Shown: positions 34,092 through 42,482 of the stretch, in pieces
How positions within the stretch are numbered: position 1 is the stretch's first letter
How the letters are laid out: every line of letters starts with the position of its first letter
Source: Tepidimonas alkaliphilus
GTDB taxonomy: Bacteria; Pseudomonadota; Gammaproteobacteria; Burkholderiales; Burkholderiaceae_C
NCBI RefSeq assembly: GCF_007556595.1
Contig: NZ_VJNB01000002.1
Coordinates: 248,001-312,000 of the forward strand
Length of the DNA: 64,000 nucleotides
Direction: 5' to 3'
Program-made: the position numbers and the translations under genes
Notes under the pieces: generated by a model
Seen by the model: only the letters and a program-made list of their open reading frames with translations
Databases searched by the model: none
Told to the model about the DNA's origin: nothing

Positions 34092-37000
34092 ATGAACGCC
34101 GAATCCCAAATTACCCCCACCGGTACCCAGACCGAACGGCTGGGCATCTCCGGCGTGATCGCGCGCGCCTTCCAGGCCAACGCCATCACGCCGCTGCTGG
34201 CGCTGGTGGCGCTGCTGCTGGGCGTCTTCGCGGTGCTGGTCACCCCGCGCGAGGAGGAGCCGCAGATCAACGTCACGATGGCCAACGTGCTGATCCCGTT
34301 CCCGGGCGCCTCCGCCGCGGACGTAGAGAAGATGGTGGCGCAGCCCGCCGAGCACGTGCTGTCGCAGATCCACGGCATCGAGCACACCTACAGCGTCTCG
34401 CGCCCCGGCGTGGCGGTGCTGACGGTGCAGTTCAAGGTCGGCGTGCCGCGCACCGAGGCGCTGGTGCGCCTCTATGACGTGCTCAACGCCAACCAGGACT
34501 GGCTGCCGCAGGGCCTGGGCGTGCTGCCGCCGATCGTCAAGCCCAAGGGCATCGACGACGTGCCGGTGCTGGCCGCCACACTGTGGAGCCCCGCGGGCAA
34601 GAGCGCGTGGGAAATCGAGCGCGTCGCGCACGCCATCGAAACCGAGCTCAAGCGCGTGCCCGGCACGCGCGAGGTGCAGACCATCGGCGGCCCCGGGCGC
34701 GCGATCCACGTCTGGATCGAGCCGGAGCGGCTGCGCGCCCGCGGTGTGCCGCTGCAGGCCATCCACCAGGCGATCGCCGCCGCCAACCAGGCCATGCCGT
34801 CCGGCACCGTGGCGCAGCCGCGCCAGCAGCCCGGCGAGCCGGGCCTGCTGACGGTGGAGACCGGCGAGTTCTTGAAGAGCGTGCAGGACGTCGGCGACAT
34901 CGTGGTCGGCGTGCACCAGGGCCGCCCAGTGTACCTGCGCGAGGTGGCGCGCATCGAGGAAGGCGCGCAGCTGCCGCGCCGCTACGTCTGGCACACGCCG
35001 GGGCCGGCGGCCACCCTGCCGCAAGGAGCGCAAGTTGGGCAAGCTTACCCCGCCGTCACGGTCATCGTGACCAAGAAACCGGGCGAGAACGCCATGGACG
35101 TGGCGCGCGCCGCCACGCAGCAGCTCGAGCGCCTGCACAACACGCTGATCCCCGAGGGAGTGGAGGTGACGATCAGCCGCGACTACGGCGCCACCGCCGC
35201 CGACAAGGCCAACAAGCTGATCAGCAAACTCATCTTCGCCACTGGCAGCGTGATCGTGCTGGTGGGGCTCGCGCTGGGCCGGCGCGAGGCGGTCATCGTC
35301 GGCGTGGCGGTGATCCTGACGCTGACGGCCACGCTGTTCGCCTCGTGGGCGTGGGGCTTCACGCTCAACCGCGTGTCGCTGTTCGCGCTGATCTTCTCGA
35401 TCGGCATCTTGGTTGACGACGCCATCGTCGTGGTGGAAAACATCCACCGCCACCGCCAGCTTACGCCGGAGGCGCCGCTGCTGGAGATCATCCCGCGCGC
35501 GGTCGATGAGGTCGGCGGGCCGACCATCCTGGCGACGTTGACGGTGATCGCGGCGCTGCTGCCGATGGCCTTCGTCACCGGCCTGATGGGCCCTTACATG
35601 AGCCCGATCCCGATCAACGCCAGCATGGGCATGGCGATCTCGCTGGCGGTGGCGTTCACCATCACGCCGTGGCTGGCGTGGAAGCTGATGGGTGCGCACG
35701 GCGCCGGCCACGCGGCGCACGGGCCGTCGAAGCTGACGCGCGGGCTGCAGACCTTCTTCACGCGCGTGCTGACGCCGCTCCTGGAAAGCGCCCGCCACCG
35801 CTGGCTGCTGGCGCTGGGCGTGGCCACGGGCCTGTTCCTGTCGGTGGGGCTGGCGGTGGTGCAGGCGGTGATCCTGAAAATGCTGCCGTTCGACAACAAG
35901 AGCGAGTTCCAGGTGGTGCTGGAAATGCCCGCCGGCACGGCGCTGGAAGACACCGCCGCCGCGCTGCAGGACATGACAGCGTTCCTGGCGCAGCAGCCGG
36001 AGGTCACGCACGTGCAGGGCTACGCCGGCACCTCAAGCCCCATCACCTTCAACGGGCTGGTGCGGCAGTATTACCTGCGCGCGGATGCCGAGCAGGGCGA
36101 CCTGCAGGTCAACCTGATCGACGCCAAGCACCGCAAGGAGCAGAGCCACGCCATCGCGCAGCGCCTGCGCCCGGGGCTGGAGGCGATCGCGCGCGCGCAC
36201 GGCGGGCGCATCAAGGTGGTGGAGGTGCCGCCGGGGCCGCCGGTGCTGTCGCCGATCGTCGCCGAGGTTTACGGCCCGGACGAGGCCGGTCGCGCCGAGT
36301 TGGCGCGCCGTGTCGCCAAGGCGTTTGCCGACACGCCCGACATCGTCGGCATCGACACCACGCTGAAGGAGGAGGCGCCGCGCGTGTTCCTGCGCATCGA
36401 GCGCGCGCGCGCCGAGGCTCTCGGCATCCCGGCGCAGGTGATCGCGCAGACGGTCTATACGGCGTTGTCGGGCAGCGACGCAGCCTACCTGCACGACGGC
36501 CATGCCAAGTTTGCGGTGCCGGTGCGGCTGCAGCTGCCGCGCGAGCGCCAGGTCGGGCTGGAGGCGCTGCTGGCGCTGCCGCTCAAAGCCGCCGACGGCC
36601 GCATGGTGCCGCTGTCGGAGCTGGTGCGCGTCGAGCGCGGCGTCATCGACCCGCCGCGCTTCACCAAGGACCTGCTGCCGGTGGTCTATGTGCTCGGCGA
36701 CATGGCCGGCAAGACCGACTCGCCGCTCTATGGCATGTTCGCGATCCGCAGCCGGCTGGCCGAGGCCGCGCTGCCCGACACCGGCGGCCTGGGCGAATAC
36801 TGGATCCGCCAGCCGGCCGACCCCTGGCGCGAGTATGCGATCAAATGGGACGGCGAGTGGCAGGTGACCTACGAGACCTTCCGCGACATGGGCGCGGCCT
36901 ATGCGGTGGGGCTGGTGCTGATCTACCTGCTGGTGGTGGCGCAGTTCCGCAGCTACTTGACGCCGCTGATCATCATGGCGCCGATCCCGCTGACCATCAT

Positions 37001-37385
37001 CGGCATCATGCCGGGCCACGCGCTACTGGGCGCGCAGTTCACCGCCACCAGCATGATCGGCATGATCGCGCTGGCCGGCATCATCGTGCGCAACTCGATC
37101 CTGCTGGTGGACTTCATCGAACTTGAGACCGCCAAGGGCATGCCGTTCAAGCAGGCCGTGATCCAGTCCGCTGCGGTGCGCGCGCAGCCGATCGCGCTCA
37201 CCGCCCTGGCGGCGATGCTGGGGGCCTTCTTCATCCTGGACGACCCGATCTTCAACGGCCTGGCGGTGTCCTTGATCTTCGGCATCGCCGTCTCCACCTT
37301 GCTGACGCTGGTGGTGATCCCGGTGCTGTACTACGCCGTGTACCGGCGCCGCCACGAGGCGCCGGGCGCGCCGCGCCCGGCCTGA
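34092..37385 (+). CDS. RND efflux permease, HAE1/AcrB-like
   Basis: This 1097-residue inner-membrane pump has the RND duplication with two large periplasmic loops. The proton-relay acidic pair is in 'GILVDDAIVVVENIHRHRQL'. The AcrB lysine region reads 'AGIIVRNSILLVDF', with Arg where AcrB has Lys. 'PREEEPQINVTMANVLIPFP' and 'LGVLPPIVKPKGIDDVPVLA' are typical of a less-studied HAE1 branch. ATG 34092 has AGGAG upstream; the frame is open further back inside the adaptor gene, but that part is not protein-like. Substrate is unknown. Confidence 0.93.
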   Translation: MNAESQITPTGTQTERLGISGVIARAFQANAITPLLALVALLLGVFAVLVTPREEEPQINVTMANVLIPFPGASAADVEKMVAQPAEHVLSQIHGIEHTYSVSRPGVAVLTVQFKVGVPRTEALVRLYDVLNANQDWLPQGLGVLPPIVKPKGIDDVPVLAATLWSPAGKSAWEIERVAHAIETELKRVPGTREVQTIGGPGRAIHVWIEPERLRARGVPLQAIHQAIAAANQAMPSGTVAQPRQQPGEPGLLTVETGEFLKSVQDVGDIVVGVHQGRPVYLREVARIEEGAQLPRRYVWHTPGPAATLPQGAQVGQAYPAVTVIVTKKPGENAMDVARAATQQLERLHNTLIPEGVEVTISRDYGATAADKANKLISKLIFATGSVIVLVGLALGRREAVIVGVAVILTLTATLFASWAWGFTLNRVSLFALIFSIGILVDDAIVVVENIHRHRQLTPEAPLLEIIPRAVDEVGGPTILATLTVIAALLPMAFVTGLMGPYMSPIPINASMGMAISLAVAFTITPWLAWKLMGAHGAGHAAHGPSKLTRGLQTFFTRVLTPLLESARHRWLLALGVATGLFLSVGLAVVQAVILKMLPFDNKSEFQVVLEMPAGTALEDTAAALQDMTAFLAQQPEVTHVQGYAGTSSPITFNGLVRQYYLRADAEQGDLQVNLIDAKHRKEQSHAIAQRLRPGLEAIARAHGGRIKVVEVPPGPPVLSPIVAEVYGPDEAGRAELARRVAKAFADTPDIVGIDTTLKEEAPRVFLRIERARAEALGIPAQVIAQTVYTALSGSDAAYLHDGHAKFAVPVRLQLPRERQVGLEALLALPLKAADGRMVPLSELVRVERGVIDPPRFTKDLLPVVYVLGDMAGKTDSPLYGMFAIRSRLAEAALPDTGGLGEYWIRQPADPWREYAIKWDGEWQVTYETFRDMGAAYAVGLVLIYLLVVAQFRSYLTPLIIMAPIPLTIIGIMPGHALLGAQFTATSMIGMIALAGIIVRNSILLVDFIELETAKGMPFKQAVIQSAAVRAQPIALTALAAMLGAFFILDDPIFNGLAVSLIFGIAVSTLLTLVVIPVLYYAVYRRRHEAPGAPRPA

Positions 37386-37437
37386 GCCCCGTTTTTCCCG
37401 CAACCCTGTCCCAACCCTAGCAAGTGAGGAGAGCATC

Positions 37438-37665
37438 ATGACCGTCGAGCGCTGGATCCGTGTGATCGCGGGCCTGTTCGTGTTCCTATCGGTGGCGCTG
37501 GGCGCGCCGGCCAGCCCGCTGTTCGTCAGCGAATGGTTCCTGGCCTTCACGGCCTTCGTCGGGCTGAACCTGTTCCAGTTCGGCTTCACCAACTTCTGCC
37601 CGCTGGCCATCATCTTGAAGAAACTGGGCGTGCCCGAAAGCGCCGCGCCGTGCAAGGCGTGCTGA
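37438..37665 (+). CDS. DUF2892 (YgaP-like) small membrane protein
   Basis: This 75-residue protein has two membrane helices (about residues 7-25 and 31-50) and matches DUF2892: 'MTVERWIRVIAGLFVFLSVA', 'GLNLFQFGFTNFCPLAIILK', and a Cys-containing end 'PCKAC'. In YgaP this module is fused to a rhodanese and is linked to sulfur chemistry. A GAGGAG site precedes ATG. It sits between the RND pump and the SLAC1-like channel. Confidence 0.85.
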   Translation: MTVERWIRVIAGLFVFLSVALGAPASPLFVSEWFLAFTAFVGLNLFQFGFTNFCPLAIILKKLGVPESAAPCKAC

Positions 37666-37685
37666 TCCCGCAGACGGAGACAGCC

Positions 37686-38708
37686 ATGGCGTCCTCCCCC
37701 CACGCAACCCCGCTGAAATTCCTGCACCCCGGCTGGTTCACGCTGGTCATGGGCTTGGCTGGCCTGGCCCTGGCTTGGCATGCCGCCGGCGGCGTGCTGG
37801 GCCCTTGGGCTGAAGGGGTGGCGCTGACGGTGGGCGCGCTGGCAGCCGCTGTGTGGTTGGCGTTGCTGCTGGCCTCGCTTTGGCGCTGGCAACGACACCC
37901 CGCGGCTGTGACGGAGGACTTGCGCCACCCCGTGCGGCACGGGTTCGTCGCGGCGATGCCGGTGGGGTTGCTGCTGCTGGCCACATGGCTGCAAGCTTTC
38001 GAGCTGATCCCGCCCGTGGCGCAAGCGCTGTGGTGGGCGGGCTCCATCGGCCAGCTCAGCGTCACGGTCTGGGTGTTGGGGCGGTGGCTCGCCCCCACCG
38101 TGCCGCATGCGCCGGATGCGCAGTCGCTGTGGAACGGCGTCACGCCGGTGCTCTACATCCCGGTGGTCGGCAATGTGGTGGCGCCGCTGGCCGGCGTCGG
38201 CTTCGGGCACGAGCTATGGTCGGCGGTGCACTTCGGCATCGGCATGTTCTTCTGGCCGGTGGTCTTTACCCTGTTGGTGGCGCGACGCTTGGCCCACGGC
38301 CCGATGCCGCCACGGCTGCAGCCCACGTGGTTCATCTCGCTGGCCCCGGCAGCGGTCGGGGGGTTGGGCGCGCTGCGCTTCGGCTGGCCGCTGGGCGTGG
38401 CGGCAGCCTTTTGGGGGCTGGGCCTGTTCATGCTGTTGTGGGTCGGCACGCAAGCGCGGCGCTACTTCAGCCAGCCATTCGCGCTGCCATTCTGGGCGGT
38501 GTCGTTCCCGCTGGCGGCGTTCACCAGCCTGACGTTCAAGCTGGCCGCCGCACTGGGGCACCCCGGGCTGCAACTCGCCGCGCTGGCGCTGCTGGCGCTG
38601 GCGTCGGTGGTGATCGTGACGTTGACGCTGGCCACCCTGAAAGGTCTGCGTGATGGCACGCTGCTGGCGCCGGAACCGGCAGCGCCGGTGGTCGCCGCCT
38701 CTCCCTGA
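37686..38708 (+). CDS. SLAC1/TehA-family (TDT) transporter
   Basis: This 340-residue protein has about ten membrane helices. It resembles the tellurite-resistance/dicarboxylate transporter family: 'KFLHPGWFTLVMGLAGLALA', 'TPVLYIPVVGNVVAPLAGVG', 'WFISLAPAAVGGLGALRFGW', 'FWAVSFPLAAFTSLTFKLA'. Members move anions such as malate, nitrate, sulfite or chloride. ATG 37686 is 20 nt after the DUF2892 stop, so it belongs to the same operon. The substrate cannot be told from sequence. Confidence 0.88.
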   Translation: MASSPHATPLKFLHPGWFTLVMGLAGLALAWHAAGGVLGPWAEGVALTVGALAAAVWLALLLASLWRWQRHPAAVTEDLRHPVRHGFVAAMPVGLLLLATWLQAFELIPPVAQALWWAGSIGQLSVTVWVLGRWLAPTVPHAPDAQSLWNGVTPVLYIPVVGNVVAPLAGVGFGHELWSAVHFGIGMFFWPVVFTLLVARRLAHGPMPPRLQPTWFISLAPAAVGGLGALRFGWPLGVAAAFWGLGLFMLLWVGTQARRYFSQPFALPFWAVSFPLAAFTSLTFKLAAALGHPGLQLAALALLALASVVIVTLTLATLKGLRDGTLLAPEPAAPVVAASP

Positions 38709-38804
38709 TCGCGGCCAGCGACAGCCCGCCGTGGCGTCAAAGCCGCGGCCCGCCAACGTCACCGCAGCGACCGCGATGCGGGAGGTTGGCTCGCGTCGGC
38801 CTGC

Positions 38805-38816
38805 TAGCATAGGCCG
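38805..38816 (+). promoter_or_regulatory. -10-like box immediately before the TSUP gene
   Basis: TAGCAT (38805-38810) is followed by 6 nt and then the ATG, the spacing expected for a leaderless transcript. A GGCCT/AGGCC inverted repeat surrounds the box. Confidence 0.35.
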
Positions 38817-39566
38817 ATGGATGGATTTTCGTGGGTCTGGCTGGCCGGCGCGGCGCTGGCCGCGGGCGCACTGAATGCCTTGGCGGGAGGAGGCAGCTTT
38901 CTCACCTTTCCCGCCCTGGTGTTCACCGGCGTGCCGCCGATCGTGGCCAACGCCACCAGCGCGCTGGCCGTCAGCCCCGGCTACTTCGGCAGCACGCTGG
39001 GCTTTCGGCGCGAACTGCAAACGCTGCCGGCGCGCCGCTTGCGGCTGGAGGCGGGCATCGCCGCCACAGGCGGCGTGCTGGGGGCGTTGTTGTTGCTGGT
39101 GACCCCGCCGCAAGCGTTTCGGGCCTTGGTGCCGTGGCTGCTGCTGTTGGCCACGGCCATCTTCATTCTGGGCCCAACCCTCACCCGGCGGCTGGGCCAT
39201 GGCGCACAGAACCGCCCACGCTTGCGCGTCTGGGGGCTGCTGGCGGTGTCGATCTACGGCGGCTACTTCAACGGCGGGCTGGGCATTTTGCTGATGGCGC
39301 TTTACGCCGCCACCGGCGAAGACGACGTGCACCGGGCCAACGCGCTGAAAAACCTCAACTCGCTGGTGCTGTCGGTGCTGTCGGTGTTGACGTTTGCACT
39401 GGCGGGCACGATCGCATGGGGACCGGCCGCGCTGATGGCGGTGGCCGCCACCCTGGGGGGCTACCTGGGCGCGCGTGGAGCCCGGCGCCTGCCCGCCGCA
39501 GCGGTGCGGGCGGCGGTCATCGCCACCGGGCTGACGATGACGGCGGTGTTCATGTTCAGAGCTTGA
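38817..39566 (+). CDS. TSUP-family (TauE/SafE) sulfite/anion exporter
   Basis: This 249-residue membrane protein has about eight helices and the TSUP signatures 'ALNALAGGGSFLTFPALVFT', 'IVANATSALAVSPGYFGSTL' and 'YGGYFNGGLGILLMALYA'. TSUP proteins export sulfite, sulfoacetate, sulfide or other anions. It lies on the same strand 108 nt after the SLAC1-like gene, possibly with its own promoter. The context with DUF2892 hints at sulfur compounds, as inference. Confidence 0.87.
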   Translation: MDGFSWVWLAGAALAAGALNALAGGGSFLTFPALVFTGVPPIVANATSALAVSPGYFGSTLGFRRELQTLPARRLRLEAGIAATGGVLGALLLLVTPPQAFRALVPWLLLLATAIFILGPTLTRRLGHGAQNRPRLRVWGLLAVSIYGGYFNGGLGILLMALYAATGEDDVHRANALKNLNSLVLSVLSVLTFALAGTIAWGPAALMAVAATLGGYLGARGARRLPAAAVRAAVIATGLTMTAVFMFRA

Positions 39567-39654
39567 CGAAAGGCGTACACCAGGCGACCAACGGTTGGCC
39601 GCGCAGCGGCGCTTGTCTATCATGTGCAAACCGTTGGCCCAAGGAGCTGCCGTG

Positions 39655-39966
39655 ATGGATGCCTTGCAAGCGCTGCGGGAACGCTACCTGCCTCAGATCC
39701 GCTACCCTCACATCCGTGAGCGCATCGAGCAGCTCTGGTTCAGCCCGCGTGCGGTGGCGGACTACCTCGATCAATTGTTGTTGGACACCCGCGACGGCCA
39801 GCGGCGCGGCTTTGATGCGGCCACCGCGGAGCTGCTGCTGCGCTTCCACATGGAGCTGCTGCAGTGCTTGGGATCCAGCCAAGTTGGCTCGCCGCTGAGC
39901 ACCGATGGCGAATTTCGCGGCTCGGCGCTCAACACCGGCAGCGTGAAACTGCCCAAAGGTTGGTGA
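39655..39966 (+). CDS. Hypothetical 103-residue protein
   Basis: I do not recognise this protein. It is predicted to be mostly helical and soluble, with charged residues at the N-terminus ('LQALRERYLPQIRYPHIRER', 'AVADYLDQLLLDTRDG', 'LLLRFHMELLQCLG') and a polar tail. AAGGAG sits 10 nt before ATG 39655; ATG 39622 is a less likely start. It is 88 nt after the TSUP gene and upstream of the structured RNA region, whose terminator could also serve this gene. Confidence 0.6.
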   Translation: MDALQALRERYLPQIRYPHIRERIEQLWFSPRAVADYLDQLLLDTRDGQRRGFDAATAELLLRFHMELLQCLGSSQVGSPLSTDGEFRGSALNTGSVKLPKGW

Positions 39967-40007
39967 TGCTAGGGTTTGCCCGCACTCGCAAGGGGTTGAT
40001 GCGCCTC

Positions 40008-40118
40008 TAGAATGCGTCTGAGGTTGATCGGAGCAACTCATCGAGTTCCGAGGGCCTGAGGAGACGCGTCTAACACACAGCCTCACGTCAGCGAAGGCGG
40101 ACGTGAGGTTGATTTTTT
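40008..40118 (+). ncRNA. Candidate structured small RNA
   Basis: This protein-free stretch begins with a -10-like TAGAAT (40008-40013) and ends in a strong terminator. Between them is a hairpin from CGGA...ACTC to GAGT-TCCG (about 40029-40050, ATC loop). The 5' segment TGAGGTTG (40019-40026) can pair with CAGCCTCA (40078-40085), which is also the left arm of the terminator stem. That makes two mutually exclusive folds, as in attenuators. The downstream plus strand has no gene until 43978, so it would be a free RNA or a 3' UTR. No family recognised. Confidence 0.4.
40078..40118 (+). terminator. Intrinsic terminator
   Basis: The stem CAGCCTCACGTC/GACGTGAGGTTG (12 bp with one G-T pair; 40078-40089 with 40100-40111) has a 10-nt loop and is followed by six T residues (40113-40118). 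It ends the candidate RNA and possibly the 103-residue gene on the plus strand. Confidence 0.85.
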
Positions 40119-40128
40119 GGGCCGCGTT

Positions 40129-40431
40129 TCAGGCCCGGATGTCCAACCAGCTGCCCGCCATCCGATCGGCGGCTTTGAAGACTTGCAGATTGGCGGCAAA
40201 AGCCGTTATGGCCTTTTTTTGCTCGACGAGGTCGGTGGGCAGATCGACGCCAGGGGCAGGCAGGCGTTCAAGCTGTGAGCGCACCCCCCCGCTGGGCAAC
40301 GGCTCAGCGCGCGCGACGATGCGCCGGTAGCCTTCGGTTGGCAGATTGGCCACGTTAGACGCCGCCGCCTGCAGGCTCACCTGCGCGGCGTTCATGCCAG
40401 AGGCGGCGATGGAAGCTACGTTGCCCAACAT
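40129..40431 (-). CDS. Stand-alone flagellar basal-body rod-type protein
   Basis: This 100-residue protein begins with the flagellar rod/hook N-terminal pattern 'IAASGMNAAQVSLQAAASNV' followed by 'ANLPTEGYRR', and ends with the C-terminal pattern 'ITAFAANLQVFKAADRMAGS'. FlgC is about 135 residues, so the middle is shortened; it is like single-gene FlgB/C relatives seen in other Comamonadaceae. No other fla gene adjoins. On the minus strand, TATACT ends 7 nt before ATG, overlapping a GAGG. Confidence 0.75.
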   Translation of the reverse strand: MLGNVASIAASGMNAAQVSLQAAASNVANLPTEGYRRIVARAEPLPSGGVRSQLERLPAPGVDLPTDLVEQKKAITAFAANLQVFKAADRMAGSWLDIRA

Positions 40432-40528
40432 GGGCCTCAGTATAGCTTTGACCGCGCCCCCGTGCCAGCGGGGGGCGATCCAAGATGGGTTGCCCAGCGC
40501 AGTAGCCGTCGCAGCGCTTGGGCGCGCG

Positions 40529-41812
40529 TCACCGCGGGGCGCGCCCCTGCAGCAACGCGTGCAGCAGGATCGCGCCAAACGTGGCGGTGCCGATGCCGCC
40601 CAGCGCAAAGTCGCCGAACTTCAGCGTGAAGTCGCCGGTGCCCAGCACCAGCGTGATCGCCGCCACCAGCAGGTTGCGGTTGTCCGAAAAATCCACTTGG
40701 TTGTCGACCCAGATCTTGGCGCCGGCCACCGCGATCAGGCCAAAGACGACGATCGAGACGCCCCCCATCACCGCCAGCGGGATGGCCTGGATCAGCGCGC
40801 CGAACTTCGGGCTGAAGCCAAGCGCGATCGCCATCAGCCCGGCGACGACGAAGATGGCGGTGGAGTAGATCTTGGTGGCGGCCATCACGCCGATGTTCTC
40901 GGCGTAGGTGGTCACGCCGGTGCCGCCGGCGCTGCCGGCCACCATCGTGGCCAGGCCGTCGCCCATGAAGGCGCGGCCCATGTAGCGGTCGAGATCGCGC
41001 CCGGTCATCGCCGTCACCGCCTTGATGTGGCCGAGGTTTTCCGCCACCAGGATGATGGCCACCGGCGCGATCAGCACGATGGCCGGCGCACTGAACACCG
41101 GCGTGCTGAACTGCGGCAGCCCGAACCACGGCGCCGCGGCCACGCCCGACAGATCCAGCGGCTTGCCCAGCCCCAGCCCGTTGGCCAGCACCGCGTAGAC
41201 GACGCTGGCCACGATCAGCCCCATCAGGATCAGCAACCGCTGCAACATGCCGCGCGTGAACACCGCCATCAGCCCGACGCAGACGAAGGTGACGGCCTGC
41301 ATCCAGGCGTCGAACGGCGTCGGCGCCATGTTCTTCACCGGGATGTGGGCCAAATTCAAGCCGATGACCGCCACCACCGAGCCGGTCACCACCGGCGGCA
41401 TCAGCCGCTCGATCCAGCCGGTGCCGACCGCGTGCACGACGGCGCCGATCAGGAAGTACAGCAGCCCGCAGGCGACGATGCCGCCCAGCGCCACGCCGAG
41501 GTTGGCGTTGGGCCCCTGGCCGGCGTAGCCGGTGGCGGCGATCACCACGCCGATGAAGGCAAAGCTCGAGCCGAGGTAGCTCGGCACCTGCCCCCTGGTC
41601 ATCAGGAAGAAAATCAGCGTGCCAACGCCGCTCATCAGCACGGCCACGTTGGGGTCGAAGCCCATCAGGATCGGCGCCAGCACCGTCGCGCCGAACATCG
41701 CGATCAGGTGCTGCACGCCCAGCAACACCGTTTGCGGCCATGGCAGCCGTTCTTGCGGCCCCACCACGCCGCCGCGCAGCGCAGCGGCAGACTTTACAGC
41801 CCAAGCCCACAT
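40529..41812 (-). CDS. uraA: Uracil/xanthine permease (NCS2 family)
   Basis: This 427-residue transporter has 12-14 membrane helices. It shows the UraA-like motifs 'LIAMFGATVLAPILMGFDPN', 'GVVIAATGYAGQGPNANLGV', 'VAENLGHIKAVTAMTGRDLD' (substrate-binding Glu) and 'GSAGGTGVTTYAENIGVMAA'. It imports uracil by proton symport; close relatives use other bases. A GAGGAG ribosome binding site precedes ATG 41812. It is upstream of the rod-type protein gene on the same strand. Confidence 0.93.
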   Translation of the reverse strand: MWAWAVKSAAALRGGVVGPQERLPWPQTVLLGVQHLIAMFGATVLAPILMGFDPNVAVLMSGVGTLIFFLMTRGQVPSYLGSSFAFIGVVIAATGYAGQGPNANLGVALGGIVACGLLYFLIGAVVHAVGTGWIERLMPPVVTGSVVAVIGLNLAHIPVKNMAPTPFDAWMQAVTFVCVGLMAVFTRGMLQRLLILMGLIVASVVYAVLANGLGLGKPLDLSGVAAAPWFGLPQFSTPVFSAPAIVLIAPVAIILVAENLGHIKAVTAMTGRDLDRYMGRAFMGDGLATMVAGSAGGTGVTTYAENIGVMAATKIYSTAIFVVAGLMAIALGFSPKFGALIQAIPLAVMGGVSIVVFGLIAVAGAKIWVDNQVDFSDNRNLLVAAITLVLGTGDFTLKFGDFALGGIGTATFGAILLHALLQGRAPR

Positions 41813-41897
41813 CGACGGTTCTCCTCACAACGTTGCTCAAATGGCCGCGATTGTGCCTGCGTGGCCGCACAGGCGGCAAGCCGGGCTGGCGCGGAGA

Positions 41898-42389
41898 TCA
41901 GGCCGAGCGCGAGGCCATGATCTCAAACCGACCCGCGTGGTAGAGCAACGGGGCCGCTGCCGCATGATGCTGGCAGCGCAACACTTCTTCCACGAACAGC
42001 ACGTGGTCGCCCTCAACGTAGCAGCGCCGCTGGCGGCACTCCAGCACCGCGGCGCAACCGTTCAGCAGCGGCGCGCCATGCGCACTGGGCGTCCAGTCCA
42101 CCCCCGCCCAGCGATCCCCTTCGCGGCTGGCGAAGCGTTGCGCCAGGGCTTGCTGTCCGGCGGCCAACACATGAATCGCACGAAAGGCCGCTGTCTGAAA
42201 GATGCCGCGCGCCCTTGACGTCAGCGCCAAGCTCCACAGCACCAGCGGCGGCTGCAACGACAACGAATTGAACGAATTCACCGTCAGCCCCACCGGCGCT
42301 CCATCGGGAGCCTGTGTGGTCACGATCGTCACGCCGGTCGCAAACCGACCCAGAGCGGCCCGCAATGCGGCGGGGGTGGGCAGATCCAT
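41898..42389 (-). CDS. Flavin reductase family protein
   Basis: This 163-residue FMN-binding protein of the flavin reductase/HpaC-like family has 'RFATGVTIVTTQAPDGAPVG', 'GLTVNSFNSLSLQPPLVLWS' and 'VLFVEEVLRC'. It likely supplies reduced flavin to a monooxygenase or reduces flavin with NAD(P)H. No monooxygenase is beside it. A CACAAT hexamer lies 8 nt before ATG; there is no clear ribosome binding site. Confidence 0.85.
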   Translation of the reverse strand: MDLPTPAALRAALGRFATGVTIVTTQAPDGAPVGLTVNSFNSLSLQPPLVLWSLALTSRARGIFQTAAFRAIHVLAAGQQALAQRFASREGDRWAGVDWTPSAHGAPLLNGCAAVLECRQRRCYVEGDHVLFVEEVLRCQHHAAAAPLLYHAGRFEIMASRSA

Positions 42390-42482
42390 GGATGCGCATT
42401 GTGCCGCGGGGCTCGCCCCGGCTTCGATGGCCGCGCTCGCAGCCTCAAACCGTGCAAGGTTGGATACGGGGGAAACCGGTCG

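Noticed and set aside
33879-36011. A 710-residue minus-strand open frame
   Set aside because: It is antisense to the RND adaptor and pump, with His/Arg-rich low-complexity composition.
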